The notes: generated from the letters alone by a model not told the origin. DNA of 64,000 nucleotides from Bacillus sp. 123MFChir2 (GCF_000383235.1 NZ_KB910931.1:1-64000), one strand, 5' to 3'; positions 18,914-27,483 are shown, counted from the stretch's first letter. Made by a program: numbers and translations.

Positions 18914-19127
18914 TATATAAATACAAATTGAAAACTGACATAAAACCTCCTTTTTTAGGGGAGGACGAGAGCGTCTGGCCGCGCATAAGAGCGGTCAGTG
19001 CCTTTTCCTGCCACATGCCAGGTTTTAAACAAAAAAAGCAGCAAGTAGCGAACATGTTGTATTCTGTATAGCGGTAATCTATGTGTTAAAAACCAACATA
19101 AAAACCACTTTTTTTAGCTAGTAAGAC
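18914..19127. repeat. dispersed repeat, copy A plus partial second unit
   Basis: Fills the 700-bp gap between the moxR gene and the SdpI-like gene. It starts TATATAAATACAAATTG and carries GACGAGAGCGTCTGGCCGCG, GAGCGGTCAGTGCCTTTTCC, TGCCACATG and AGCAAGTAGCG. The same order occurs at 40709-40895, with 77 versus 76 bp between the first and the GCGGTC block. 19085-19121 repeats the AAAAACC(A/G)ACATAAAAACCACT(T/C) part, so a second, incomplete unit follows. It resembles the bcr-type chromosomal repeats of the B. cereus group. I see no gene in 18783-19478. Confidence 0.7.
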
Positions 19128-19478
19128 TTTGATCATGTATTGCAAAGGTTAGAATGTAAAAAAACAGAATATCATATTTTATAATTTCTATATCGCCAAA
19201 GGAAATCCTACTTGCAATTTTATAAATATTCAGATTATAGTTTCTGACTGTATCTAAAATCAATGTTGCTGTTACTTATTTCTCCTAGTATCTTTACTTA
19301 GGAAAATTCGGCAATACCACACATTTATTTGATTATTGTGGGTTCCCGTGAATAATGTAATATAGTTGTATATATTCACATTAATTAACAAAATAAAGTT
19401 AAATTTTAATAATATGGTACATTATAATTTATAATGGAAATAACTAATTTTTAAAAATTAATTAAGGGAGGGATATAC

Positions 19479-19820
19479 ATGGTATATATGCTTGTAAATA
19501 TAGGAATTAGTCTATTGATTGGCATCATATTCATCTTATCCGCACTACTATTAAAAAAATATCCACCAACAGATATTAATGCAGCATTTGGCTATCGAAC
19601 GCGTCGATCTATGAAGAATATTGAGTTATGGAATGCAGGGAATAAATATAGTGCTGAAATTATGAGACAAAGCGGTTTTTTAATGATTTTTATAGGAAGT
19701 ATAATTAGCTTAACATTTAGGTATCCACATACAATAATTGCACTTATGACTCTTATGATACTATTAATAATTATTATGATTTTTAGGGTAGAGACGAAAT
19801 TAAAGGCAATGGAGAAATAA
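19479..19820 (+). CDS. SdpI-family membrane protein (short form)
   Basis: 113 residues, three hydrophobic helices. FGYRTRRSMKNIELWNAGN (about 40-58) is the signature of the SdpI/YhfL C-terminal family; B. subtilis SdpI gives immunity to the SdpC toxin and binds the regulator SdpR. No SdpC or SdpR is adjacent, so the immunity role is not shown. The ribosome binding site GGGAGGG precedes ATG 19479. Confidence 0.8.
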   Translation: MVYMLVNIGISLLIGIIFILSALLLKKYPPTDINAAFGYRTRRSMKNIELWNAGNKYSAEIMRQSGFLMIFIGSIISLTFRYPHTIIALMTLMILLIIIMIFRVETKLKAMEK

Positions 19821-19953
19821 TATATTAATCAATTACAAAATTTTTTGTAAAAATCGTATCCTGATTATAATCGAAGAATCCATTTTGATCGAACTATTTT
19901 TATTAAAGATCAATATATTTTATACGTATCTTGGTAAATATGGAGGGAACTAA

Positions 19954-20331
19954 ATGGCGCGAATAGTCATCTTTATAGTAATTGCTTTATCATTAATAAG
20001 TTGTACGAAACAGGAGAAAGTGAGTTTTGGAGATTTACATAGCAAAACAGATATTAAGTCTATTGAGATTCGTAAGGGGAATGGCAATCATGTTATTGTC
20101 AAAGAGCAAAGTGAAATTCAAGATATACTATCAAACTATAGCAATATGGAATTGAAACCTGTGAATATTAAAGACAAAATAAAAGGTTACCAGTATACGT
20201 TAAAGATAATCAATGTTGATGGGAAAATAAGTACAGTGATTATTTCTGGAAATAATCTGTCAGTAGATGGAATGGATTATGAAAATCAAGAAGAAGTAAA
20301 GACAGAATCATTGCAGAAATATTTTCAGTAA
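19954..20331 (+). CDS. small lipoprotein
   Basis: 125 residues. The signal peptide ends in the lipobox LISC with Cys17, so it is a membrane-anchored lipoprotein on the outer face. The mature part is mixed beta-rich with no recognised motif. The ribosome binding site GGAGGG lies before ATG 19954. It may be co-transcribed with the SdpI-like gene 133 bp upstream. Function unknown. Confidence 0.7.
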   Translation: MARIVIFIVIALSLISCTKQEKVSFGDLHSKTDIKSIEIRKGNGNHVIVKEQSEIQDILSNYSNMELKPVNIKDKIKGYQYTLKIINVDGKISTVIISGNNLSVDGMDYENQEEVKTESLQKYFQ

Positions 20332-20425
20332 TTATGCTCACGGATTATTATTAAAATTTATAAAGGGAAAACCAATAAATAAACCTATCCAATGGGACAA
20401 ATGAATTGTACCCCGGATCGTGGAA

Positions 20426-20466
20426 ACTAAAAAAAGATGGCTCCGACAGAATATCGAAACCATCTT
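20426..20466 (-). terminator. terminator of the alanine/glycine symporter gene
   Basis: AAGATGG (20434-20440) pairs with CCATCTT (20460-20466); on the minus strand the stem is followed by a run of seven T, so it serves the minus-strand gene ending at 20567. Confidence 0.65.
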
Positions 20467-20566
20467 CTAAGCGCTTGGTTTTCATAGTTTTTTTATTAAA
20501 CTGTCCATTTTATAGGGGGCAGTTTAAAGGTGGATAAGGAGTCCGAATTTATAAGAAAGAGTTCAT

Positions 20567-21934
20567 TTAACTTGCAATCCGATCATTAGAATTATTTGAT
20601 TTTCCCGCCTGCAAAAACCGCTGAGTTTCTGTAACAACGATCCCGCTTAATCCAATCAAACCAATTAAATTTGGAATTGCCATTAGTCCATTTGCAATAT
20701 CAGAAAAAGTCCAAACAAGCCCTAGTTTTAAATTTGCTCCAAAGAGGATTATACCAACAAAAATAAGACGATAGTATCGAACTGCATGATAGCCAAATAA
20801 ATATTCAACACATTTCTCTCCATAATATGACCAACCCAACATGGTTGAGTACGCAAATAAAATAATTGCAATGCCAAGGATCATACTTCCGGCACTTCCA
20901 AATACAGTTTGAAATGCAAATGTCGTCGCTTCAACACCTGTTTTACCAGAATTCCAAGCTCCTGTTGTGATGAGTACTAAGCCAGTGATTGTACATACAA
21001 CAAATGTATCAAGGAACGTTCCCGTCATAGATACGAGTGCTTGTTTAGCAGGGGAATCAGTCTTCGCAGCAGCAGCAGCAATCGGTGCACTTCCAAGTCC
21101 GGCTTCGTTTGCGAACACACCTCGGGCCATCCCAATTTGAATAGCTGAAGAAACAGTTGCCCCGGCAAAGCCTCCTGCAGCTGCAGTGCCATGAAAAGCA
21201 CCTGAGAATATGAGCTGAAACGCTTCTGGAATTTGATCTATATGATAAAAAATAATAATAAGTCCAGCAATAATATAGAAGAAAGCTTTAATTGGAACAA
21301 AAAATCCGGTCACTTTTCCTATTTTTTTAACGCCGCCTAAAATAACAATTGCGATGAAAAGAGCCATAATGATTCCTGTTAAGACAGGGGATACGGAAAA
21401 GTTAATTTTCATTGCCTCAGCAACGGAATTAGACTGCACCATATTTCCGATTCCAAATGAAGCTGTTGTTCCGAAAATAGCAAATAATATAGCGAGCCAT
21501 TTCTTTCCTAATCCATGTTCTAAATAATACATCGGGCCACCAGAGTATTCGCCGTTAGCACTTTGTATACGATATTTCACGGCAAGAATTGCTTCTGAAT
21601 ATTTTGTTGCCATTCCAAACAATGCAGTAATCCACATCCAAAACACTGCGCCTGGTCCCCCGATAGACACTGCGGTTGCAACACCAGCTATATTTCCCAT
21701 GCCGATTGTAGCGGACATGGCGGTCATTAATGCTTGGAAATGGCTAATATCTCCTTTAGATGAGTTGTCCTCTGATTTTCCGAATGCTAACTTATGAGCA
21801 TATAATAGTTTAATAAATTGTAAGCCTCGTAGACGTACTGTAAGGAGGATTCCTGTTCCAACAAGGAGTAACAATGTCGGTAGCCCCCATACGTAATGAT
21901 TGATTACTTCTAATACTTGATTTACTGTTTCCAT
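20567..21934 (-). CDS. sodium:alanine/glycine symporter (AGCS family)
   Basis: 455 residues with about ten membrane helices. ATIGMGNIAGVATAVSIGGPG (about 75-95) and ANEAGLGSAPIAAAAAKTD (about 275-293) are AGCS family signatures (AlsT/DagA type). It imports alanine and/or glycine with Na+. The tandem glycine riboswitch upstream points to glycine as a regulating ligand and probable substrate. Ribosome binding site AGGAG before the ATG. Confidence 0.93.
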   Translation of the reverse strand: METVNQVLEVINHYVWGLPTLLLLVGTGILLTVRLRGLQFIKLLYAHKLAFGKSEDNSSKGDISHFQALMTAMSATIGMGNIAGVATAVSIGGPGAVFWMWITALFGMATKYSEAILAVKYRIQSANGEYSGGPMYYLEHGLGKKWLAILFAIFGTTASFGIGNMVQSNSVAEAMKINFSVSPVLTGIIMALFIAIVILGGVKKIGKVTGFFVPIKAFFYIIAGLIIIFYHIDQIPEAFQLIFSGAFHGTAAAGGFAGATVSSAIQIGMARGVFANEAGLGSAPIAAAAAKTDSPAKQALVSMTGTFLDTFVVCTITGLVLITTGAWNSGKTGVEATTFAFQTVFGSAGSMILGIAIILFAYSTMLGWSYYGEKCVEYLFGYHAVRYYRLIFVGIILFGANLKLGLVWTFSDIANGLMAIPNLIGLIGLSGIVVTETQRFLQAGKSNNSNDRIAS

Positions 21935-21949
21935 CTTTACTCTCCTTTA

Positions 21950-22047
21950 AAAAAAATAAAAAACCATTTCATGTAAACGAAATGGTCTCTGGAGATACAA
22001 GGAATAGAAAAATAAACCGATTCGGGAATCGGTATTTTCTGTCGCTT
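21950..22047 (-). terminator. riboswitch expression platform with two hairpins
   Basis: Between the aptamers and the symporter gene (minus strand) are two stems. One is ACCGATTC/GAATCGGT followed by TTTATTTTT (about 22011-22036). The other pairs ACCATTTC with GAAATGGT followed by TTTTTTATTTTTTTT (about 21953-21987). TCTCCAGAG at 21986-21994 is complementary to CTCTGGAGA at the 5' foot of the second aptamer, giving a possible switch between P1 formation and an alternative fold. Confidence 0.65.
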
Positions 22048-22261
22048 GTCTCTGTCCTTTTACCTGAGAGATTATCCGCTGAAATAGCGGATTTGCTCCT
22101 TCGGTGCTCTGTTTCCTCCATGCTGCTGTGCAACAGGAGGGAGTCTCTCCAGAGATTCGTCCCCATACAGTTCTACTTGAACACAAGACCTGAGAGTTTC
22201 AAAGCTGTCCGACCAGCTTTTTGCCCCATCGGTAGATCAATAGATCTTCTCCTGTATGGTT
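22048..22261 (-). ncRNA. tandem glycine riboswitch
   Basis: On the minus strand two glycine aptamers follow each other. Aptamer 1 (about 22261-22161) is closed by ACCATACAG/CTGTATGG and holds GGAGAAGATC, GATGGGGCAAAAAGC and CTCTCAGGTC. Aptamer 2 (about 22156-22050) is closed by CTCTG/CAGAG and holds GGAGAGACTCC, CCGAAGGAGCAAATCC and CTCTCAGGTAAAAGGACAG. These are the conserved glycine-riboswitch blocks. The controlled gene is an alanine/glycine symporter, an established glycine-riboswitch target in bacilli. Confidence 0.93.
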
Positions 22262-22348
22262 CATCCGAATGCTATGAAATTAACATGAGTAATTATAGTC
22301 ATGTTTTGTATTGTAAGTCAAGAAGGAAATATATATAAATGACGAATT

Positions 22349-22383
22349 AAAAAAACGAAATAATAAACCTTTTCGTTTTTTTT
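22349..22383 (+). terminator. terminator-like hairpin
   Basis: AAAACGAAA pairs with TTTCGTTTT across a 10-nt loop and runs into further T. It directly precedes repeat copy B and may belong to it. Confidence 0.45.
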
Positions 22384-22385
22384 GA

Positions 22386-22463
22386 TGGGCGAGAGTATCT
22401 GGCCATGCATAAATCGGTCAGTGCCTTTTCCTGCCACATGCAAGGTTTTAAAACAAGGCTCTG
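22386..22463. repeat. dispersed repeat, copy B (central part only)
   Basis: GGGCGAGAGTATCTGGCCATG, the TCGGTCAGTGCCTTTTCCTG block and GCCACATGCAAGGTTTTAAA match the centre of copies A and C. The AT-rich start and the AGCAAGTAGCG end are missing. Confidence 0.7.
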
Positions 22464-22648
22464 TTTAATTACAATGTTTAATTTGATACAGATGAACGTG
22501 TATACAAATAATAAAGTTGTTTCTGTAGTGTTTAAAGAAATGAAAGTATTATTTTAATGAACTACATGCTACTAAATTAGTCTCTAATCTCCAGTTGTAG
22601 GATGAATAATAATGAATAAAGAGAATGATTAGTATATAATTTAAGAAG

Positions 22649-22720
22649 AACCAATGTACCCTTTATTTAAACGTGAGTTCTCTCATAGAAACTTTGAAAG
22701 TTGTTTGGGGACATTGGTTT
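22649..22720. repeat. long-range inverted repeat
   Basis: AACCAATGTACCC (22649-22661) pairs with GGGGACATTGGTT (22707-22719), 12 of 13 positions, enclosing 45 nt with a weaker inner dyad, and is followed by a T-rich run. It could be a terminator, a small mobile palindrome or part of the RNA locus that follows. No protein-coding gene is seen between 22270 and 23173. Confidence 0.5.
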
Positions 22721-22751
22721 ATTTCTTTTACTAGATACGATATTATATAAT

Positions 22752-22863
22752 TGTGCAGTGACCTTTAGGTGATTCCGACCATTAACTGGACTGGGGCTAT
22801 TATTCATAGACCTCTAATATTGATGTGAGGCACTCCATGCAATATTAAAGATGGCACTGCACA
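22752..22863 (+). ncRNA. candidate structured RNA, family unknown
   Basis: Closed by a perfect 9-bp stem TGTGCAGTG (22752-22760) / CACTGCACA (22855-22863). Inside, in order: ACC-TTTA-GGT; CCA-ttaac-TGG; CTAT-tattc-ATAG flanked by GGGG and CCTC; and a strong hairpin AATATTG (22817-22823)/CAATATT (22840-22846) extended by ATG/CAT and GAG/CTC. A TATAAT-like box sits at 22746-22751 and an intrinsic terminator follows at 22890. I do not recognise a known riboswitch core. Since an IS110 transposase follows, a bridge-RNA-like or IS-derived RNA is one possibility. Confidence 0.45.
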
Positions 22864-22889
22864 TTAAATTAAATATAAAACAACAGATT

Positions 22890-22920
22890 ACCTGTCAATT
22901 TCGACAGGTTTTTATTTTTT
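22890..22920 (+). terminator. intrinsic terminator after the structured-RNA candidate
   Basis: ACCTGTC (22890-22896) pairs with GACAGGT (22903-22909) across a 6-nt loop, followed by TTTTATTTTTT. Confidence 0.85.
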
Positions 22921-23000
22921 CAGAAGGAATATTATGGTTAATGTCGAATATTCCTGTTTAATAGACTATATAGAAAGATCTTAAAACAAATATAGTGAAT

Positions 23001-23158
23001 AGTGTGCAGTTGAAACTCTAAAAGTGTATGGAGCTAGTGAGTCTAGACTCTTTTGTTAAATCTGAGATTAAATATCTGGCGATATAATCCTAACATGCTA
23101 CATTGGGCTTAAGCTCTAACAGAAACTTGGATGGTCAGATATTATCATACTGCTTACT
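23001..23158 (+). ncRNA. candidate IS110 bridge RNA
   Basis: This non-coding stretch ends 15 bp before the IS110 transposase start. IS110-group elements carry their bridge RNA in the left end just upstream of the gene. The outer stem is AGT..GCAGT (23001-23010) with ACTGC..ACT (23149-23158). GAGTCTAGACTC (23039-23050) is self-complementary. AATATCTG (23071-23078) pairs with CAGATATT (23136-23143), enclosing about 57 nt with a GCTTAAGC dyad. A ~158-nt multi-loop RNA fits the known size range. The target- and donor-binding loops cannot be assigned by eye. Confidence 0.45.
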
Positions 23159-23173
23159 GTCGGAGAGGAAATC

Positions 23174-24595
23174 ATGGAAAATACAATTACTCCTTTTAGT
23201 TATGAAAATCATTCGGATGATAAAGCTCAAGATACTCGTAAGTTCTATCAATTCTACATTGGTATAGATATTGGAGCTAGTTTTCATGTGGCTTCTTGTA
23301 TTAAATTTGATGCTTTTTTAGACCCTAAAGGAATTGCCTGGAAACGAACAAAAACAATGAAATTTAATTCCGATAGCGCAGGGATCGCAGAATTTTTAAA
23401 GGCTTTAAAACAAATAGAAAATCAATTTACTATCAACAGGGATGATTTCTTAATCCTTTTAGAACCTACTGGTGGACATTATTCCTATTTAGTTCAGCAA
23501 GTACTATTGAACGAAGGATATCAACTCTTTCAAGTGGAGAACAAAGCAGTTGGAGAATTTCGTAAGAATAATCTAGGTATCTCAGAAAAATCAGATTCGA
23601 TGGATGCCAAAGTAATGTCCTACATGGGGTGGCATAAACAGTTACATCCTCACATGCAGGGAGTTACTCTAATAAGACCTCAAACTGTCTTACAATCCCT
23701 ATTTCGGACTGTCATGCGTGATCGATGGTATTTAAATGTTCAATTGACTCGAAGGAAAAATCAAGTTCAACAATTATTAAAAGTGACACACCCAGACTTA
23801 AATAAAGCATTTAAAAAATTGAGTACTTCTTCAGTAATGAAATTAGTATTAGAATACCCTTCGGGTCTTCACATGAAGGAATCATCGGAAGATGAATTAT
23901 ATAAGGCTATTTCTAAAGCAGGAGCTAAGAATGTAGCGAAAAAGGCTGCTAAAACACTATCTGAAATTATGCCCCATACAGTGGCTGTACCCATAGAACA
24001 TCTAGTAGGAAGGCAAAAATGGGTAATTGAAGAAGCTTTGAGGCTTGAAGAAAGTATTCAACTCATTGATGTAGAAATCCATTCTCTTCTTAAAGGAGAC
24101 CCCGAAAAAGGAATTGAACCACATCCATATACGGAATTACTTCTTTCTTTTCCTTTTGTAAGTGAAAATATTGCTTGTACTCTAATCGGTGTTATTGGTG
24201 ATATAGATCGATTTAATACATACAAAGAATTTAAGAAGTACCTAGGTGTATCCGCTGAAAATTCTCAATCTGGGACTTCAGTACGCTCAGCAAAACAGAC
24301 ATTTAGTGGTGTCCGGGATGCACGTCGAGTACTTTATCAGATGTCTATGATGATGTTAGCAAATGGGAAAAGAAAGCCAACTGTCTTTAAAGCCTATTAC
24401 GATCGTAAAGTGGAAGAAGGAATGGTAAAGAAAAAGGCAATTGGTCACCTTTGTGGTAAAATAGCAAATTTAATCTATACAATTTTAAAAAGTGGACAGA
24501 AATACGATCCTAAAATACATGCGGCAGCTTGTGGAATAGAGTGGGATGAAGTATATGAATTAGAAGAAAAACAAGAGCCTGTGTTATTGAACTAA
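23174..24595 (+). CDS. IS110-family transposase (DEDD recombinase)
   Basis: 473 residues. The RuvC-like N-terminal domain starts FYIGIDIGASFHVASC (about 29-44) and has LLEPTGGHY (about 100) and KSDSMDAKVM (about 140-149), supplying the acidic DEDD residues. The C-terminal Tnp_IS116/IS110 domain holds LLSFPFVSENIACTLIGVIG and GTSVRSAKQTFSG with the conserved Ser. The frame is intact, so the element may be active. IS110 elements lack terminal inverted repeats and use an RNA guide. The right end should lie within 24596-24750, just before the CBASS genes. Confidence 0.92.
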   Translation: MENTITPFSYENHSDDKAQDTRKFYQFYIGIDIGASFHVASCIKFDAFLDPKGIAWKRTKTMKFNSDSAGIAEFLKALKQIENQFTINRDDFLILLEPTGGHYSYLVQQVLLNEGYQLFQVENKAVGEFRKNNLGISEKSDSMDAKVMSYMGWHKQLHPHMQGVTLIRPQTVLQSLFRTVMRDRWYLNVQLTRRKNQVQQLLKVTHPDLNKAFKKLSTSSVMKLVLEYPSGLHMKESSEDELYKAISKAGAKNVAKKAAKTLSEIMPHTVAVPIEHLVGRQKWVIEEALRLEESIQLIDVEIHSLLKGDPEKGIEPHPYTELLLSFPFVSENIACTLIGVIGDIDRFNTYKEFKKYLGVSAENSQSGTSVRSAKQTFSGVRDARRVLYQMSMMMLANGKRKPTVFKAYYDRKVEEGMVKKKAIGHLCGKIANLIYTILKSGQKYDPKIHAAACGIEWDEVYELEEKQEPVLLN

Positions 24596-24754
24596 CGGGC
24601 CATTTAATGGAGTAAGGCTTTTCGAAAGGGGCAGGGTTATATAAGCAAAATTCAATTTTACCTTTTTTGATGAATTATTTCTTCTAAATTAGTAAAATAG
24701 TAACAAAAGTATATAAGCGAAAGAATGATGACAATTTATTGGGGGCTATAAGTT

Positions 24755-25633
24755 ATGTCGGTAAGTACTAACTTTTCTACATTCTGTTCTAATCTGAGAA
24801 TGGACAGTGATACCGTTACTAAAATACAGGATCGCTATAAAAAAATAACTAAGCGAATTAATATAGATTACTGGGGTAGTACATCTGAGACATCGCATAG
24901 TTTATACGTAGGATCTTATGGGCGAGGTACTGAAATATGGACTAGCGATATTGATATGATTGTTCAATTGCCTTATGAGATTTATAAAAAATATGATGAT
25001 TATAGTAGCAACGGTCAGTCTGCTTTATTGCAAAACGTAAAAGCTGTGTTACAAAAGACATACAGCACGTCGCATTTAAAAGGTGATGGCCAAGTCATAG
25101 GAATTAATTTTACGGATAAAATCAATTTTGAAATAGTACCTGCTTTTATAAATAATGATGACAGTTACACATATCCGGATACCAACAATGGCGGGTCATG
25201 GAAGACTACTGATCCAAGGAAAGAAATTAGTGCTATGGATTCTCGAAATAACGCTACAAACAAAAATTTAAAACGACTATGCAGGATGGCACGAGCATGG
25301 AAAGGCAACTGTAATGTTCCGATGAGTGGCATTTTAATTGATACCCTAGCCTATAAATTCATAAATGATTGGGCACATAAAGATAAATCATATCTTTATT
25401 ATGACTTTATGAGTAGAGATTTTTTTGAGTACCTTAAAAATATAGATAAAACTAAACTGTACTGGTTAGCGCCAGGTAGTAATCGTTATGTTTGGAAGAA
25501 TGGTAACTTTCAAACTAAGGCATCTACAGCGTATAATTTAGCTCTAGAAGCCATCGAGCATGAAACTAATGGTCGTTCTTACTCATCTAAGCAAAAGTGG
25601 AGGGAAATCTATGGATCGAAATTCCCCAGCTAG
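24755..25633 (+). CDS. CBASS cyclic-oligonucleotide synthase (CD-NTase)
   Basis: 292 residues. The nucleotidyltransferase signature GSYGRGT (53-59) with SDIDM gives acids Asp65 and Asp67; the third acid is Glu126 in INFEIVPAF. This is the SMODS/CD-NTase pattern: phage-triggered synthesis of a cyclic di- or trinucleotide that activates a linked effector. Ribosome binding site GGGGG before ATG 24755. The stop overlaps the effector start by 23 bp. No Cap2/Cap3 or HORMA/TRIP13 genes are present, so it is a minimal (type I-like) CBASS. The nucleotide product cannot be predicted from sequence alone. Confidence 0.88.
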   Translation: MSVSTNFSTFCSNLRMDSDTVTKIQDRYKKITKRINIDYWGSTSETSHSLYVGSYGRGTEIWTSDIDMIVQLPYEIYKKYDDYSSNGQSALLQNVKAVLQKTYSTSHLKGDGQVIGINFTDKINFEIVPAFINNDDSYTYPDTNNGGSWKTTDPRKEISAMDSRNNATNKNLKRLCRMARAWKGNCNVPMSGILIDTLAYKFINDWAHKDKSYLYYDFMSRDFFEYLKNIDKTKLYWLAPGSNRYVWKNGNFQTKASTAYNLALEAIEHETNGRSYSSKQKWREIYGSKFPS

Positions 25634-26183
25634 TCAAGGCTATAAGTTGGAATCACAAATTAGGGAAGCGTATGGGCGTGTAGTTTATACATTCACTTGC
25701 CATAATTACATTGTTCAACGCCTTTTATCAAGAAATAACTGTGTGGAGGTTTGGCAGATTATATTATCAGCTTTAACCACAGGAAGTTTCTTAGCAACTA
25801 TTTTAACAAGTGAGGCCGCTGCAGGTTATATAGGCGCTGTTATTTCTATAGCGTTGTTGATATTAAATGCCTATGCCAAACATTTCGACTTGGTTGAAGC
25901 AGCTCAGGCTCATCAGAAGGCTGCTGATGCATTATGGAAAATAAGAGAAGAATACATTTCGTTACTCACAGATTTTGACTTACTTGAAGCGCCTGAAATT
26001 ATGAAACGACGAGATGATTTGCAAAACAGGACAGCTGAAACCTATGTACAATCACCAAGAACAGATGCCAAGAGCTATCAGCAAGCACAGCAGGCATTAA
26101 AAACGGACGAAGAACAGACTTTTTCTGAGAAGGAAATTGATGTGATGCTTCCAAACTCAATAAGAAGAGAAAATAGAAAATAA
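25611..26183 (+). CDS. CBASS effector with SLATT transmembrane domain
   Basis: 190 residues. Two membrane helices (about 48-66 and 70-88) follow a short amphipathic N-terminus, then a long helical part (HFDLVEAAQAHQKAADALWK and on) and a charged tail. This is the SLATT architecture known beside SMODS nucleotidyltransferases, where ligand-triggered membrane disruption kills the infected cell. ATG 25611 has GGAGGG upstream inside the synthase gene; the overlap implies coupled translation. The longer frame from 25560 lacks a site. Confidence 0.85.
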   Translation: MDRNSPASQGYKLESQIREAYGRVVYTFTCHNYIVQRLLSRNNCVEVWQIILSALTTGSFLATILTSEAAAGYIGAVISIALLILNAYAKHFDLVEAAQAHQKAADALWKIREEYISLLTDFDLLEAPEIMKRRDDLQNRTAETYVQSPRTDAKSYQQAQQALKTDEEQTFSEKEIDVMLPNSIRRENRK

Positions 26184-26349
26184 AATAAATAGTACTTGCA
26201 GCAGAATTTGAATTAAAGAATAGGTAATTAATATAATAATTGTTGTACTATTGGGTGATTTTCTAGAATGATTATTCTTCAGCAATCGGGAGCTTTTCTT
26301 AAATAGGCAACAATAGTTTATTCATTTCCCTAAGTCCATTAAAATACCA

Positions 26350-26388
26350 AAAATCCCTGCCTTTTGATCGAAATCAGGGATTTTTTCT
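26350..26388 (+). terminator. intrinsic terminator of the CBASS operon
   Basis: AAATCCCTG (26351-26359) pairs with CAGGGATTT (26375-26383), then TTT. The remaining spacer to 26615 holds no gene; CACTACACTACATTT at 26419-26433 is identical to 5176-5190. Confidence 0.85.
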
Positions 26389-26615
26389 ATGTTTAATCAT
26401 TATGATTTATTTTGAAAACACTACACTACATTTAAAAAAATGCGAGTCATTCTATTCAACAATCGGGCTGAGTTGTTTAGGAACTATAGACAGTAGACAT
26501 CCTAATTGAATAAGATTAATGATAAAATTGAGAAGTATGGAAGACTTGATAAAGAATATAAACTAGTTGGTTATAATTAAAAGGGTCTTAATAGTAAGGA
26601 AGGAAGTGCAAAACT

Positions 26616-27323
26616 ATGGATTTTGAAACAGTTATGCAGGAGCTTGTAGCTCTCGGTAAGGAACGAACTAAAAAAATGTACATATCCAATGGTGCGCAAG
26701 AGCCGCTTTTTGGTGTAGCTACAGGTGCTATGAAACCAATCGCAAAGCAAATAAAAATAAATCAACGTTTAGCTGAAGAGCTTTATTCCACAGGTAACTA
26801 CGATGCAATGTACTTTGCAGGCATTATTGCAAACCCAAAAGCTATGAGTGAGTCGGATTTTGATTGTTGGATGGATGGGGCGTATTTTTATATGCTGTCC
26901 GATTTTGTGGTGGCAGTAACTTTATCAGAGTCAGATTTTGCACAAGATGTTGCTGATAAATGGATTGCAAGCGGTGACGAGCTGAGAATGTCAGCGGGCT
27001 GGAGTTGCTATTGCTGGCTTTTAGGGAATCGCCTAGACAATGAATTTTCCGAAAACAAGATTTCCAATATGCTTGAAATTGTGAAAAATATGATTCATGA
27101 TTCGCCAGAACGAACGAAATCCGCTATGAATAATTTTCTATACACCGTGGGGATTTCATATTTGCCGCTACATGAAAAGGCAGTCGAGATCGCAAAGGAA
27201 GTAGGTACAGTAGAAGTTAAACGGGACAAGAAAAAAAGCAGCTTCCTAAATGCTTACGAAAGTATTCATAAAGAAATTGATAGAGGGAGGATTGGTTTCA
27301 AACGTAAATATGTAAGATGTTAA
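26616..27323 (+). CDS. DNA alkylation repair protein (AlkD-like HEAT fold)
   Basis: 235 residues, all-helical. SAGWSCYCWLLGNR (about 128-141) and the YLPLHEKAVEIAKEVG region (about 189-204) are typical of this Bacillus branch of AlkC/AlkD-like DNA glycosylases, which remove alkylated bases without base flipping. The catalytic Asp/Trp of AlkD proper cannot be placed with certainty, so enzyme activity is inferred from the family. Ribosome binding site AGGAAG before ATG 26616; single gene with a terminator. Confidence 0.8.
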   Translation: MDFETVMQELVALGKERTKKMYISNGAQEPLFGVATGAMKPIAKQIKINQRLAEELYSTGNYDAMYFAGIIANPKAMSESDFDCWMDGAYFYMLSDFVVAVTLSESDFAQDVADKWIASGDELRMSAGWSCYCWLLGNRLDNEFSENKISNMLEIVKNMIHDSPERTKSAMNNFLYTVGISYLPLHEKAVEIAKEVGTVEVKRDKKKSSFLNAYESIHKEIDRGRIGFKRKYVRC

Positions 27324-27342
27324 AAATCAGCTTAGTATCGGG

Positions 27343-27374
27343 GTGTTGATCCAAGAAGGATTAACACTCTTTTT
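27343..27374 (+). terminator. intrinsic terminator
   Basis: GTGTTGATCC (27343-27352) pairs with GGATTAACAC (27358-27367; one mismatch), followed by TCTTTTTG. Confidence 0.75.
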
Positions 27375-27483
27375 GTTGAAGTTACTGAACTAACGGGCAG
27401 AAAGGTGAATGATAATTTATCATGTAAGAAAAATAAGTTTTTTAAAATTAAAATAAGGGCAGTACACAAGAGGAGTGAATCAA

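Noticed and set aside
21947-22338. Several coding-like frames over the symporter leader
   Set aside because: They run through the conserved glycine riboswitch on the other strand.
22649-22920. T-box or known riboswitch at this spacer
   Set aside because: No T-box sequence, no adjacent amino-acid or tRNA-synthetase gene, and no recognised aptamer core.
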